The position numbers and the translations under genes are program-made. Positions 36,344 to 44,458 of a stretch of DNA of 64,000 nucleotides are shown here, one piece after another; the stretch's first letter is position 1; each line of letters starts with the position of its first letter. This stretch comes from Microvirga alba (lineage in GTDB: Bacteria; Pseudomonadota; Alphaproteobacteria; Rhizobiales; Beijerinckiaceae), in the NCBI RefSeq assembly GCF_015694465.1, contig NZ_JADQDO010000002.1:1-64000 (forward strand). Direction: 5' to 3'. The notes beneath the pieces were generated by a model, which saw only the letters and a list, made by a program, of their open reading frames with translations, was not told the DNA's origin and made no database searches.

Positions 36344-37567
36344 ATGCCCCGTCAGAAGTCCCTGCCGCCATCAAAAGTTGCAATTGGCAACAACCCGGAA
36401 CGCAACCGCACGCATAACCGGCGGGTCGTACTGGACGCGGTGCGCCTGCACGGCCCCCTGGGGCGAACGGCGATCGCCCGGCTCGCGCATCTCAGTTCGC
36501 AGGCCGTTTCCAACATTGTCGGCGAACTCATCGAGGAAGGTCTCCTGCTCGAATGCGGGCGGCTGCGCTCGGGCCGCGGTCTCCCGCCGGTCCAGGTCAT
36601 GGTCAATCCTGATGGCGGCATGACGGTCGGCATCGAGATCGCCCCCGATCACATGGCCACCGTGCTGGTCGACCTGACAGGTCGCATCCGCGACCATCGG
36701 ACCATCCCCCTTGGCGATACTGCGCCTGAGCGCATCACGCCCCTGCTCACGGCGGAAATCGACACGGTCTGCAAAGCAATCCCCGGATCGTCGGACAGGC
36801 TCCTCGGTATCGGCGTCGTGATGCCGGGTCCGTTCGAGATCGAGGGCATGAGCTCGGTCGGTCCGACCACCCTTCCCGGCTGGTCGGGCAAGAATGCCGC
36901 CGGGGTACTGAATGCAGCGACCGGAAAGATTACTCTGGTCGAAAACGACGCGACCGCCGCCGCCGTCGGCGAGCGTTTGCACGGCGTCGCCAGAGCCTGG
37001 AAGAATTTTTGTCTCCTCTATTTCGGAGCTGGCCTTGGCCTTGGAATTGTCACCGATGGGCGCCCCATGCGAGGCGCGTTCGGCAATGCCGGCGAGATCG
37101 GTCATGTCATCGTCGCGCCTGGCGGCAGGCCTTGCGCCTGCGGCAATCGGGGCTGCCTGGAATGTTACGCCTCGTTGCATGCGTTGAAGGAGCGTCTGTC
37201 TGCGAACGGCATCGTCTGCGACGAACCTGATGATCTCGAAAAACTTCATGCGACGGGACATCCCGTCGTAAGCGAATGGATCGTTGAGGCCGCGACGTAT
37301 CTCTCGCCGGTCGTCGGCATGCTCGAGAATCTCTTCGACCCCGAGAGCATTGTGTTCGGCGGTGCTCTGCCTGACGCCCTTCTCGATGACCTTATCGCCG
37401 CGCTCAATCCGCTGCCGCTATCCGTTGCGAGTCGCCGTCAACGCGCTGTTCCGCGTGTCATGCGCGGCGCGACGGGCCGCCTGACGGCTGCCCTCGGCGC
37501 GGCGGCATTGCCGCTTCTTGAAACGATGACACCCCGGCTCGATACGGCCATCGAGACCGCCCCTTAA
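36344..37567 (+). CDS. ROK-family transcriptional regulator
   Basis: A 407-residue protein. An N-terminal winged helix (~20-85; GRTAIARLAHLSSQAVSNIV) is fused to a ROK sugar-kinase-fold domain with GAGLGLGIV and the zinc motif CACGNRGCLECYAS. XylR/NagC-type relatives repress sugar genes until a sugar or sugar phosphate binds. It is divergent from the ABC operon and 24 bases ahead of the PIG-L gene, so it probably controls both. Confidence 0.9.
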   Translation: MPRQKSLPPSKVAIGNNPERNRTHNRRVVLDAVRLHGPLGRTAIARLAHLSSQAVSNIVGELIEEGLLLECGRLRSGRGLPPVQVMVNPDGGMTVGIEIAPDHMATVLVDLTGRIRDHRTIPLGDTAPERITPLLTAEIDTVCKAIPGSSDRLLGIGVVMPGPFEIEGMSSVGPTTLPGWSGKNAAGVLNAATGKITLVENDATAAAVGERLHGVARAWKNFCLLYFGAGLGLGIVTDGRPMRGAFGNAGEIGHVIVAPGGRPCACGNRGCLECYASLHALKERLSANGIVCDEPDDLEKLHATGHPVVSEWIVEAATYLSPVVGMLENLFDPESIVFGGALPDALLDDLIAALNPLPLSVASRRQRAVPRVMRGATGRLTAALGAAALPLLETMTPRLDTAIETAP

Positions 37568-37591
37568 ATCCGACTTGCAAAGGACACGACG

Positions 37592-39979
37592 ATGTTGCGG
37601 GATCATGAACGTATCGCGAGCGAAATGGCAGATCCCGCTCTCGTGCGCCTGCATCGAAAACTGGAACGGCTGACCTCCGTTCTGACCGTCATGAACACGG
37701 GTGCGCATCCAGACGACGAGCATAATGGGATGCTCGCAGCCCTTCGTTTCGGCTATGGCATGCGCGTTGTCGTCCTTTGCTCGACGCGTGGCGAAGGAGG
37801 GCAGAATGCCATTGGCCGCGAACGTGGGCCAGCGCTTGGAATCGTCAGAACGCGGGAAATGGAAGCTGCCGCACGCGTGATTGATGCCGATGTGGTCTGG
37901 GTCGGCCACGGCCCCGATGATCCGGTCCATGACTTCGGGTTTTCCAAGAATGGCGACGATACGCTCGCCCGCTGGGGCGAAGAACGCATCATCGAGCGCA
38001 TCGCGCGCGCCTATCGGGAAGAGCGGCCCGACATCGTCATCCCCACCTTCCTTGACGTGCCGGGCCAGCACGGCCACCACCGGGCCATGACGCGGGCAGC
38101 GAAAGTCGCGATTGAGCGCGCGGCCGACCCGAGTGCCTATCCGCATCATATGGCGGAAGGATTGAAGCCCTGGCGCGTGTCCAAGTTCTATTTGCCCGCC
38201 TGGTCGGGTGGTGGGGGCACCTACGATGACGAGCTGCCGCCTCCCAGCGCGACTCTCGTGGTCCAGGCTCCAGGCTCCGACACGGCAACAGGCGTTCCCT
38301 TCGCGCGGATCGGGGAATGGTCGCGGGCCCGCCACCTCACGCAGGGGATGGGCGTTTGGAAGGAGAACCCGCCGCAATCCTGGCCGTTGCATCTGACCGA
38401 TAGCCACGCCTCTGAAACGGACATTCGCGAAAACCTCCCCGCCACAATCGGAGCGCTCGCCAAAAGCGCCAACGTTTCGCCCGAGGCTGCATCGCATCTC
38501 GTCGCGGCGCAGAACGCTATCGAGCAGGCGATGGCGGCCTTCCCTCATCGACAGCGCATTGTCGAGGCCGCTTCGACGGCGTCCGCTGCGATTGAAAGCG
38601 CGCTTGCAGCCTGCACGGGCTCGGTGAGCGATTCCATCGGCCATCGCTTGACGCGCAAGCTTCAGGAGCTCGATGCCGTCATTCTTGAAGCGAGTGGCGT
38701 CGCCGTGCGCGCCTGGGTCGAGCAACCGGTCGTGGCACCAGGGGCGACGACGGCGCTCCATGTGGCGCTGTCTTCACCTGACGGACAAGCATCTGCCGCG
38801 CCCATCCTGCCATCGCAGATTTCAAGCTCGCGCAGCGCCCAAACCGGTGAAATCCGCTTCGATCTGACCCTTGCCACCAACGCGCCCCTCACCAATCTTT
38901 ATCCGTCGCACTACCGCGTGTTCGGCGGCAACGGCGAAGTAGCTGTGGCGATCGAGGCAAACATCGGGGGGCGCAAGGTTCGTTCCATCGTCGATCTGGA
39001 GGAGCCATTGCGCATCGCTCCTGCGCATTCTCTCATTCTCGATCCTGAAGCCGTGATCGTCGGTCTATCCGATACGCGTCGCCCCATTGTCGTCGAAGGC
39101 CGCCTTGAGGGGGGGGATGGCGAGACCAGCTTCGTTGCCCCGTCCGGCTGGACCGCGAAGAGCGAAGCGGCAGGCGTACGCATTTCGCCCCCCCAACATC
39201 TCGAGCCCGGCTTGCATCGGCTCGAGGTCATGGTGCACGGCAGCCCTGCCTTTCGATCGACAGCGATTTCCTACCCTCATATCGGGCGCACCGCTCATAT
39301 CGGTCGGGAGGTTCTGAACGTTCTCGCGCTCGATCTCGCACGCCCGCCCGCTGCGCGCATCGGCTATGTCGGCGGCGGCAATGACAGAGTTGGAATCTGG
39401 CTGTCGAGACTCGGTTTCGATGTCACCGATCTGGACCGGGATGCACTTCAGGCCGACCTGTCCCGCTTCACGACGATCGTGATCGGCATCTTTGCCTTTG
39501 GAACGCGCCCAGATCTTGCCGCCGCAACCACGCGCCTTCATCGCTTTGTGGAAGCGGGTGGCCATCTCGTCACGCTTTATCATCGCCCCACCGATGGCTG
39601 GGACCCAGCCAGGACGCCCCCGCGTCCTATCACGATTGGCTCCCCATCTCTCCGGTGGCGCGTGACCAATCCGAACGCACCCGTCGAGATCCTCGAGCCC
39701 AACCATCCGCTTCTTGCCGGCCCCAACCGCATCGAGGCGACGGATTGGGCCGATTGGGACAAGGAGCGGGGTCTCTATTTCGCCTCCTCATGGGATCAAG
39801 CCTATACACCACTCACCGCGATGAGCGACCACGGCGAGAAACCCCTGCTGGGAGGACTGATCTCGGGCAAGATCGGTGACGGACGGCACACGCACGTCAG
39901 CCTCGTACTGCACCACCAGCTCGACAAGCTCGTTCCCGGCGCTTTCCGCCTCCTCGCCAATTTGGCGCAGCCGGCCTAG
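37592..39979 (+). CDS. Large PIG-L family deacetylase
   Basis: A 795-residue protein with no clear signal peptide. Residues ~20-240 form the PIG-L (LmbE) zinc N-deacetylase domain, with the metal motif GAHPDDEHNG and the distal GQHGHHRAM motif. Residues ~290-560 look beta-rich. Residues ~570-795 resemble a class I amidotransferase-like fold (IGYVGGGNDRVGIWLSRLGFDV; GGHLVTLYH) whose nucleophile I cannot identify. PIG-L enzymes remove acetyl groups from N-acetylglucosamine-type conjugates. The ABC operon next door probably imports the substrate. Confidence 0.8.
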   Translation: MLRDHERIASEMADPALVRLHRKLERLTSVLTVMNTGAHPDDEHNGMLAALRFGYGMRVVVLCSTRGEGGQNAIGRERGPALGIVRTREMEAAARVIDADVVWVGHGPDDPVHDFGFSKNGDDTLARWGEERIIERIARAYREERPDIVIPTFLDVPGQHGHHRAMTRAAKVAIERAADPSAYPHHMAEGLKPWRVSKFYLPAWSGGGGTYDDELPPPSATLVVQAPGSDTATGVPFARIGEWSRARHLTQGMGVWKENPPQSWPLHLTDSHASETDIRENLPATIGALAKSANVSPEAASHLVAAQNAIEQAMAAFPHRQRIVEAASTASAAIESALAACTGSVSDSIGHRLTRKLQELDAVILEASGVAVRAWVEQPVVAPGATTALHVALSSPDGQASAAPILPSQISSSRSAQTGEIRFDLTLATNAPLTNLYPSHYRVFGGNGEVAVAIEANIGGRKVRSIVDLEEPLRIAPAHSLILDPEAVIVGLSDTRRPIVVEGRLEGGDGETSFVAPSGWTAKSEAAGVRISPPQHLEPGLHRLEVMVHGSPAFRSTAISYPHIGRTAHIGREVLNVLALDLARPPAARIGYVGGGNDRVGIWLSRLGFDVTDLDRDALQADLSRFTTIVIGIFAFGTRPDLAAATTRLHRFVEAGGHLVTLYHRPTDGWDPARTPPRPITIGSPSLRWRVTNPNAPVEILEPNHPLLAGPNRIEATDWADWDKERGLYFASSWDQAYTPLTAMSDHGEKPLLGGLISGKIGDGRHTHVSLVLHHQLDKLVPGAFRLLANLAQPA

Positions 39980-40149
39980 CGCTTCGCGATCTGATGGGGC
40001 ACCTCGGGTTGAGGTGTTGGATGGATGGCGGGCCCTTTGCGGTCCGGCGTCTGCTCGGGCAGCGATGATGGAATGCTCGGCGGCTCGTCTCGGCAGGGCG
40101 TGTCCGATGGTGTGGGTGGAACAGGTCTCGGCTCTGTCGGAGGCGGCAC
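39976..40149 (-). CDS. Possible small proline-rich protein
   Basis: From a GTG at 40149, a 57-residue product is about one third proline (PPPTEPRPVPPTPSDTP near its start). The longer open frame to 40470 has ordinary non-coding composition. The start is a guess and no good ribosome binding site was seen. It resembles in style the proline-rich ORF at 41021 and may be a diverged or inverted relative. Its stop overlaps the PIG-L stop region tail to tail. Confidence 0.25.
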   Translation of the reverse strand: MPPPTEPRPVPPTPSDTPCRDEPPSIPSSLPEQTPDRKGPAIHPTPQPEVPHQIAKR

Positions 40150-40438
40150 GGGATAAAACTCGTCGGGCGCATTTCCGCCGCTGCTTAGGCAGAAGAGAAT
40201 ATTATTGAAATCGTGCAGGTGCCTCGCAGCACTGAACAACCGTCGCACGTTGAGAACTCCATTGTGTCCCACCGATGCCGTTTTGCAATCAGCCGTTTCT
40301 CCCGGGACGTCGTTGACATTTCGCAAGGCGGACGAAGCGGGAGAATGATGGTGTTCCTGCCGATCTGAGTTCCGCCTTCTACAGTCGAGAGTGGCCGGAA
40401 CTCTTTCATTGACTTCACGGTCAGGACTGAGGTGCCTC
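39980..40438. other. Intergenic region before the DUF2267 gene
   Basis: About 460 bases with only the doubtful proline-rich ORF on the minus strand. A one-mismatch FixK-like box (TTGACATTTCGCAA) is at 40313-40326, about 113 bases ahead of the DUF2267 start. This gap marks the switch from the sugar cluster to the stress/low-oxygen island. Confidence 0.4.
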
Positions 40439-40903
40439 ATGAGCGCGACCGGTCTCGATGTGTTCGACAAGACGCTTCAAACAAGCAACATCTGGCTCGG
40501 AGAGATTATGGACGAGATCGGCCCCGACCGGGAGCTTGCATGGCATGCGTTAGGCGCGGTTCTGCACAGTGTGCGGGATTGGATTCCCGCCGAGCTAGCC
40601 GTCCATCTTGGCGCGCAGCTGCCGCTCCTCGTACGCGGGCTCTACTATGATCGATGGCGCTTGATTCAGAAGCCCGAGCGTGGCCGTTCGCAGGATGAAT
40701 TCATCAATCATGTGAGTGAAGGCCTGACCAACCAGCGGCCTGTGAACCGGGTCAAAGCCATTCATGCTGTCTTCAACGTGTTGTCACGGCATGTGAGCGC
40801 AGGCCAGCTCGACAAGGTTCGTCAGTCCCTGCCGGAGGATGTGCGCGCGCTTTGGCCGACCGTTCAGCTCGAGCGAATGACCGATCAACCTGCCTTGGAA
40901 TGA
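40439..40903 (+). CDS. DUF2267 domain protein
   Basis: A 154-residue soluble protein. The DUF2267 pattern is visible: LAWHALGAVLHSVRDWIPAE, LGAQLPLLVRGLYYD and RVKAIHAVFNVLSRHVSAGQ. The start is ATG 40439, with GAGG seven bases upstream. DUF2267 proteins are often encoded beside stress proteins and BON/Usp genes in alphaproteobacteria, but no biochemical activity is known. It opens the stress island. Confidence 0.8.
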   Translation: MSATGLDVFDKTLQTSNIWLGEIMDEIGPDRELAWHALGAVLHSVRDWIPAELAVHLGAQLPLLVRGLYYDRWRLIQKPERGRSQDEFINHVSEGLTNQRPVNRVKAIHAVFNVLSRHVSAGQLDKVRQSLPEDVRALWPTVQLERMTDQPALE

Positions 40904-40913
40904 CTCTGTCGGG

Positions 40914-40927
40914 TTGAGCGAAGTCAA
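40914..40927. promoter_or_regulatory. FixK/FNR box (exact half-sites)
   Basis: TTGAGCGAAGTCAA, an exact TTGA-N6-TCAA palindrome, lies in the gap after the DUF2267 gene and 93 bases before ATG 41021. An activator bound here at -41.5 would place the transcript start near 40962, which favours the downstream ATG of the proline-rich gene. Confidence 0.7.
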
Positions 40928-41020
40928 TGTCAGACTACTCCATGCAGTCATACAAGAAGGGTTGTCGCAATGGCGGCGCCATCGCGACAGGTCGTACAAG
41001 AGACGAAGGAACGCGAGTCC

Positions 41021-41218
41021 ATGGCCGACACACCTTCCCCCGCCGAGCCGCGACCTGACGTGCCAAGCCCGATGCCCCAGCCCGTGCATCCCGAGCCCCC
41101 TCCCGTCGGGGTCCCCGGAACCGGCGAGCCCTTGGGCATTCCACCCGCCCCCCCGGGCGAGGGCCCTGGTCCCAGCGAACCGCTCGGGGTCCCGCCTTCA
41201 GGCCCCCAGGAAGTCTAG
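41021..41218 (+). CDS. Small proline-rich protein
   Basis: A 65-residue product of which about 40% is proline, with Gly and Glu (PSPMPQPVHPEPPPVGVPG; EPLGIPPAPPGEGPGPSEP). No signal peptide or membrane segment is present. AAGGA lies upstream of ATG 41021, and an alternative ATG at 40970 would add 17 residues. An exact FixK box precedes it. Such proline-rich mini-proteins are seen in hyphomicrobial genomes without known function. Confidence 0.55.
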   Translation: MADTPSPAEPRPDVPSPMPQPVHPEPPPVGVPGTGEPLGIPPAPPGEGPGPSEPLGVPPSGPQEV

Positions 41219-41259
41219 ATCGCCGCGCTTGAAGCATCACTCGCTTCGCAGGAGCGACA

Positions 41260-42333
41260 ATGTCCAAGATGAGAGCCGCCATTTTCGTCGAACCCGGCCG
41301 CATCGTCCTCGATGAGAAGCCCATTCCGGAGATTGGCCCCCTCGACGCGCTGGTTCGCATCTCGACCACCACGATCTGCGGCACCGACATCCACATCCTG
41401 AAGGGCGAATATCCCGTGGCCCGTGGCCTGACGATAGGGCACGAGCCTGTCGGAACTATCGAGAAGCTCGGTTCGGCGGTTCAGGGATACCGCGAAGGTC
41501 AGCGCGTCATCGCGGGCGCCATCACGCCGAGCGGCCACAGTGCAGCCTGTCTTTGCGGCGCGCATTCGCAAGACGGTGCGGGAACCAAGCATGGTTGGAA
41601 GGCTGTCGGCGGTTGGCGGTTCGGCAACACGATCGACGGCTGCCAGGCTGAATACGTTCGCGTCCCGGACGCCATGGTGAATCTTGCTCCCGTGCCCGAC
41701 GGCTTGACGGATGAGCAGGTGCTGATGTGCCCCGATATCATGTCGACGGGATTTTCCGCCGCCGAGCGTGGGAAGGTTCGCATCGGCGACACGGTCGCGA
41801 TCTTCGCCCAAGGGCCGATCGGCCTGTGCGCGACGGCGGGCGCAAAGTTGAGCGGCGCCTCGACCATCATCGGCGTCGACCGCCTGCCGGAGCGTCTCAA
41901 CATGGCCCGCAAGCTTGGCGCAGACCATGTCGTGGATTTCAGCAAGGTCGACGCGATCGAGGAGATCATGCGCCTGACGGATGGCCGCGGCGTCGACGTG
42001 GCCATCGAGGCCTTGGGCACGCAAGGCACATTCGAGGCGTGCTTGCGGGTCTTACGGCCAGGCGGAACGCTATCCAGTCTCGGCGTCTATTCAAGCGATC
42101 TCAAAATACCGCTCGACGCCTTCGCCGCCGGTCTTGGGGACCACACCATCGTGACAACGTTATGCCCCGGCGGCAAAGAACGTATGCGGCGCCTCCTCAG
42201 CGTGGTCCAGTCCGGCCGTATCGATCTGCAGCGCATGGTGACGCACCGATTCAAGCTCGATGACATCGAAGCTGCCTACGACCTGTTTTCACACCAGCGG
42301 GACGGGGTGTTGAAGGTCGCAATCACACCGTGA
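41260..42333 (+). CDS. Zinc-dependent alcohol dehydrogenase (Clostridium/Thermoanaerobacter type)
   Basis: A 357-residue medium-chain dehydrogenase. Catalytic zinc ligands are in TTICGTDIHILKG and GHEPVG. The four-Cys structural zinc loop is replaced by CGAHSQDGAGTKHGWKAVGG (with CLCG ahead of it), as in the NADP-dependent secondary alcohol dehydrogenases of that group. The cofactor site region AIFAQGPIGLCATAGAKLSGA is intact. GGAG precedes the ATG. It might recycle reducing equivalents under oxygen limitation. No FixK box lies directly before it, so it may be co-transcribed with the proline-rich gene. Confidence 0.88.
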   Translation: MSKMRAAIFVEPGRIVLDEKPIPEIGPLDALVRISTTTICGTDIHILKGEYPVARGLTIGHEPVGTIEKLGSAVQGYREGQRVIAGAITPSGHSAACLCGAHSQDGAGTKHGWKAVGGWRFGNTIDGCQAEYVRVPDAMVNLAPVPDGLTDEQVLMCPDIMSTGFSAAERGKVRIGDTVAIFAQGPIGLCATAGAKLSGASTIIGVDRLPERLNMARKLGADHVVDFSKVDAIEEIMRLTDGRGVDVAIEALGTQGTFEACLRVLRPGGTLSSLGVYSSDLKIPLDAFAAGLGDHTIVTTLCPGGKERMRRLLSVVQSGRIDLQRMVTHRFKLDDIEAAYDLFSHQRDGVLKVAITP

Positions 42334-42491
42334 TCGCGGGCTGGGCGCCGCAGCAGCCGTGTCCACGTCTTGGCGCGAACACGTTCGGTGCAACGAGCCG
42401 TGCGAGCCATGGACTTTCATAGATGTCGTCATCCACGCCCCCCGCCGCGATCAACGACCGAAGGCACCTCCGTGCAGCCATCGAAGTATTC

Positions 42492-42505
42492 TTGATAATT
42501 CTCAA
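42492..42505. promoter_or_regulatory. FixK/FNR box (exact half-sites)
   Basis: TTGATAATTCTCAA lies 63 bases before the GTG start of the universal stress protein at 42569. Centred at 42498.5, it would place a class II transcript start near 42540, a sensible leader length. Confidence 0.75.
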
Positions 42506-42568
42506 GGTCGCATGGATGAAATTCATCCTTCCTTGAAGAGCGGTGGCCAGTAACGAGTGGAGGAAAGC

Positions 42569-43102
42569 GTGAAGCGCATTCTCACGGCGACAGATGGCTC
42601 ACACCACGCCTTGAAAGCCCTGACCTTTGCCGCAGATCTGGCGAAGAAATATGATGCCGAGCTTCTCATCGTGCATGTGGTCATTGACGGGAAACTATCA
42701 GACCAAGATCGGCATCTGCTCGAGACCGAGTATGCGACCGAAATCGGGGACCGAATTCGGCAATTGCACACCCAGACCGCGGAAGACGTCAATGTCGAGT
42801 TCCTGCCCCAGGCGCTGCTCCTTCGTCATGACGAAGCCGCAACGATCATTCGAGATTTCTTCGGCGAGCGTCTCCTGTCATCGGCTGAGGAAAGCGCCCG
42901 CGAGATCGGAGCATCAAAGGTCAACACAACGATGGCTCATGGCGACCCGGCAAAAATGATCTTAGCGATAGCAGAAGAAAGCCATGTCGACCTTATCGCT
43001 CTGGGTAGCCGCGGCTCAGGGGAATGGCGCGCCTTATTGCTCGGCAGCGTCTCGAGCAAGGTCGCGCATATGGCCCATTGCTCCGTGACACTGGTCCGAT
43101 AG
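42569..43102 (+). CDS. Universal stress protein (UspA family)
   Basis: A 177-residue cytoplasmic protein with one Usp domain. The N-terminal VKRILTATDGSHHALKAL and the ATP-binding pattern ALGSRGSGEWRALLLGSVSSKV are present. It starts at GTG 42569 directly behind GGAGGAAAGC. A ~35-residue insertion in the middle (around the LLLRHDEAATIIRDFFG segment) makes it longer than the usual 140-150 residues. An exact FixK box is upstream. Confidence 0.9.
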   Translation: MKRILTATDGSHHALKALTFAADLAKKYDAELLIVHVVIDGKLSDQDRHLLETEYATEIGDRIRQLHTQTAEDVNVEFLPQALLLRHDEAATIIRDFFGERLLSSAEESAREIGASKVNTTMAHGDPAKMILAIAEESHVDLIALGSRGSGEWRALLLGSVSSKVAHMAHCSVTLVR

Positions 43103-43244
43103 GACGAGCCAATGTCGACATACCGAGGGCGTAGGACCGCGAGCGCCCCGAGACAGCTCTTCTCAGCGTGGTATAACGGATACGTTAACCTTTGATATCG
43201 TTGTTCGCAATATTCCGCCTACTTCGGCGCAATGGTGCTGGCGT

Positions 43245-44297
43245 TTACTTTAGCGCGTGCTCGGCAAGATCGAGATATTGCTGAGCCAAAGGCGTCCATT
43301 TGGCTGGATCTCGCGGAGTTGGATCGAGCAGATGAGCGAGTGACAGCCGCGCGCGCAAGACCGCGTGGAGCGCCGTGTAAAGCGGGATGAGATCATGAGG
43401 AACTTCCTCCGACAGCGCATGTGCGACCTTTTCTATCAGAGCGGGGCCGAACCACGGCGCCTCGAGACGGGCGCACTCCAATCCCAGAAAGACTAACTCG
43501 TCGAATGGATCGACCAGCCGTAGTCGCGGATTGAACTCGAGGCAGTCGAAGATCACGATCGGCTCAGTCATGCAAATATGCTCTGGGCGCAAATCCCCAT
43601 GACCGTCGACGATATGGCCCGATCTGCTCCGCTCTTCGAGCATCCCGCGCGCCTTTAGCAGCTCAGCATCGACCCGGTCGAGAAGTGTCGTGATCTTGGA
43701 TTGATCCAGTAAATGCTTCGTACACGTAAGGGCATTCCGATTGTCCATCATTTCACCGACCGACCGATGGAAGCTCATATCTGGTGGAGCGGCGGGGCGT
43801 TGAGATTTTCGATAGAAGTCCGCCAGGACATGAGCGAGGCGCGCCACGTCGTCCTGGCCGATAAGTTTGCTTTTCAACATCACGTCGAGCATGCGATCCG
43901 CCGGCAACCGTCGCATTTCGATGACCCAATCAACGATAGAGCCTTCTCCTGCAAACGATAGCTTTCCTGTCTTACCCTGTACCAGCGGGACAACGCCCAA
44001 GTAGATTCCCGACGCAAGACGGCCATTCAGACGAAGCTCCTCCCTGCAATAGAACTCCCGCGCCGAAAGCGTCGAGAAATCGAGATATGGGTAGCGCACC
44101 GCCTTCTTCAGCTTGTAGACCCTGTCTCCGGCAAGAAAGACCCACGACATGTGGGTTTCCTTTGTCGCAATCTCACGCGGGATATGTGGGTAGGACGAGG
44201 GCCTGCTCAGGAAATTCACCTTGTCGGCAAGCGTAACGGCACCGTCAGGTTTCGGTTCTGACGAAGGAATTGTGTCAGCCGTAGGACGAGGAATCAT
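43245..44297 (-). CDS. Aminoglycoside-phosphotransferase-fold kinase (COG2187 type)
   Basis: A 350-residue soluble protein with the kinase fold. Markers are THMSWVFLAGDRVYKLKK near residues 48-65, the catalytic-loop motif VDGHGDLRPEHIC and the metal-binding IFDCLEFNPRLR. Many relatives carry an extra C-terminal P-loop kinase domain, which is absent here. The substrate is unknown, and antibiotic resistance is unlikely. ATG 44297 gives the conserved YPHIP region, whereas ATG 44150 has a better ribosome site but would lose it. A FixK box is shared with the divergent phosphoribosyltransferase gene. Confidence 0.8.
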   Translation of the reverse strand: MIPRPTADTIPSSEPKPDGAVTLADKVNFLSRPSSYPHIPREIATKETHMSWVFLAGDRVYKLKKAVRYPYLDFSTLSAREFYCREELRLNGRLASGIYLGVVPLVQGKTGKLSFAGEGSIVDWVIEMRRLPADRMLDVMLKSKLIGQDDVARLAHVLADFYRKSQRPAAPPDMSFHRSVGEMMDNRNALTCTKHLLDQSKITTLLDRVDAELLKARGMLEERSRSGHIVDGHGDLRPEHICMTEPIVIFDCLEFNPRLRLVDPFDELVFLGLECARLEAPWFGPALIEKVAHALSEEVPHDLIPLYTALHAVLRARLSLAHLLDPTPRDPAKWTPLAQQYLDLAEHALK

Positions 44298-44330
44298 CGG
44301 ACAAGAAAGGCTGATCCCGGTGATCTCACC

Positions 44331-44344
44331 TTGATTCTCGTCAA
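44331..44344. promoter_or_regulatory. FixK/FNR box in divergent promoter
   Basis: TTGATTCTCGTCAA lies between the kinase-fold gene (minus) and the phosphoribosyltransferase gene (plus, ATG 44459). The spacing suits the plus-strand gene better, with a transcript start near 44379 if class II. Confidence 0.7.
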
Positions 44345-44458
44345 TGTATCCGCCGCAGCGCAGGCTATTCCTAACTCCATTAAAGCTTCACATGAGAACC
44401 CTATTCGCGGTGGGAGACATCTCATTTTCTCCGCCGAGCGGGCTGGAGACCTTGTCGA

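Noticed and set aside
36162-36383. 74-codon N-terminal extension of the sugar-binding protein
   Set aside because: The ATG at 36161 has a strong Shine-Dalgarno sequence and yields a proper signal peptide; the extension crosses into the ROK gene.
36371-37261. 296-codon minus-strand ORF across the ROK gene
   Set aside because: It is a shadow of a well-supported ROK regulator, including its zinc motif.
37418-38761. 447-codon minus-strand ORF across the PIG-L gene
   Set aside because: It is antisense to a clear PIG-L domain. Long antisense frames are common in this GC-rich DNA.
41215-42024. 269-codon minus-strand ORF across the first alcohol dehydrogenase
   Set aside because: It is antisense to a complete dehydrogenase with conserved motifs.
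43245-44297. Aminoglycoside resistance gene
   Set aside because: Only the kinase fold is shared; the COG2187-like sequence and the stress-gene context argue against resistance.
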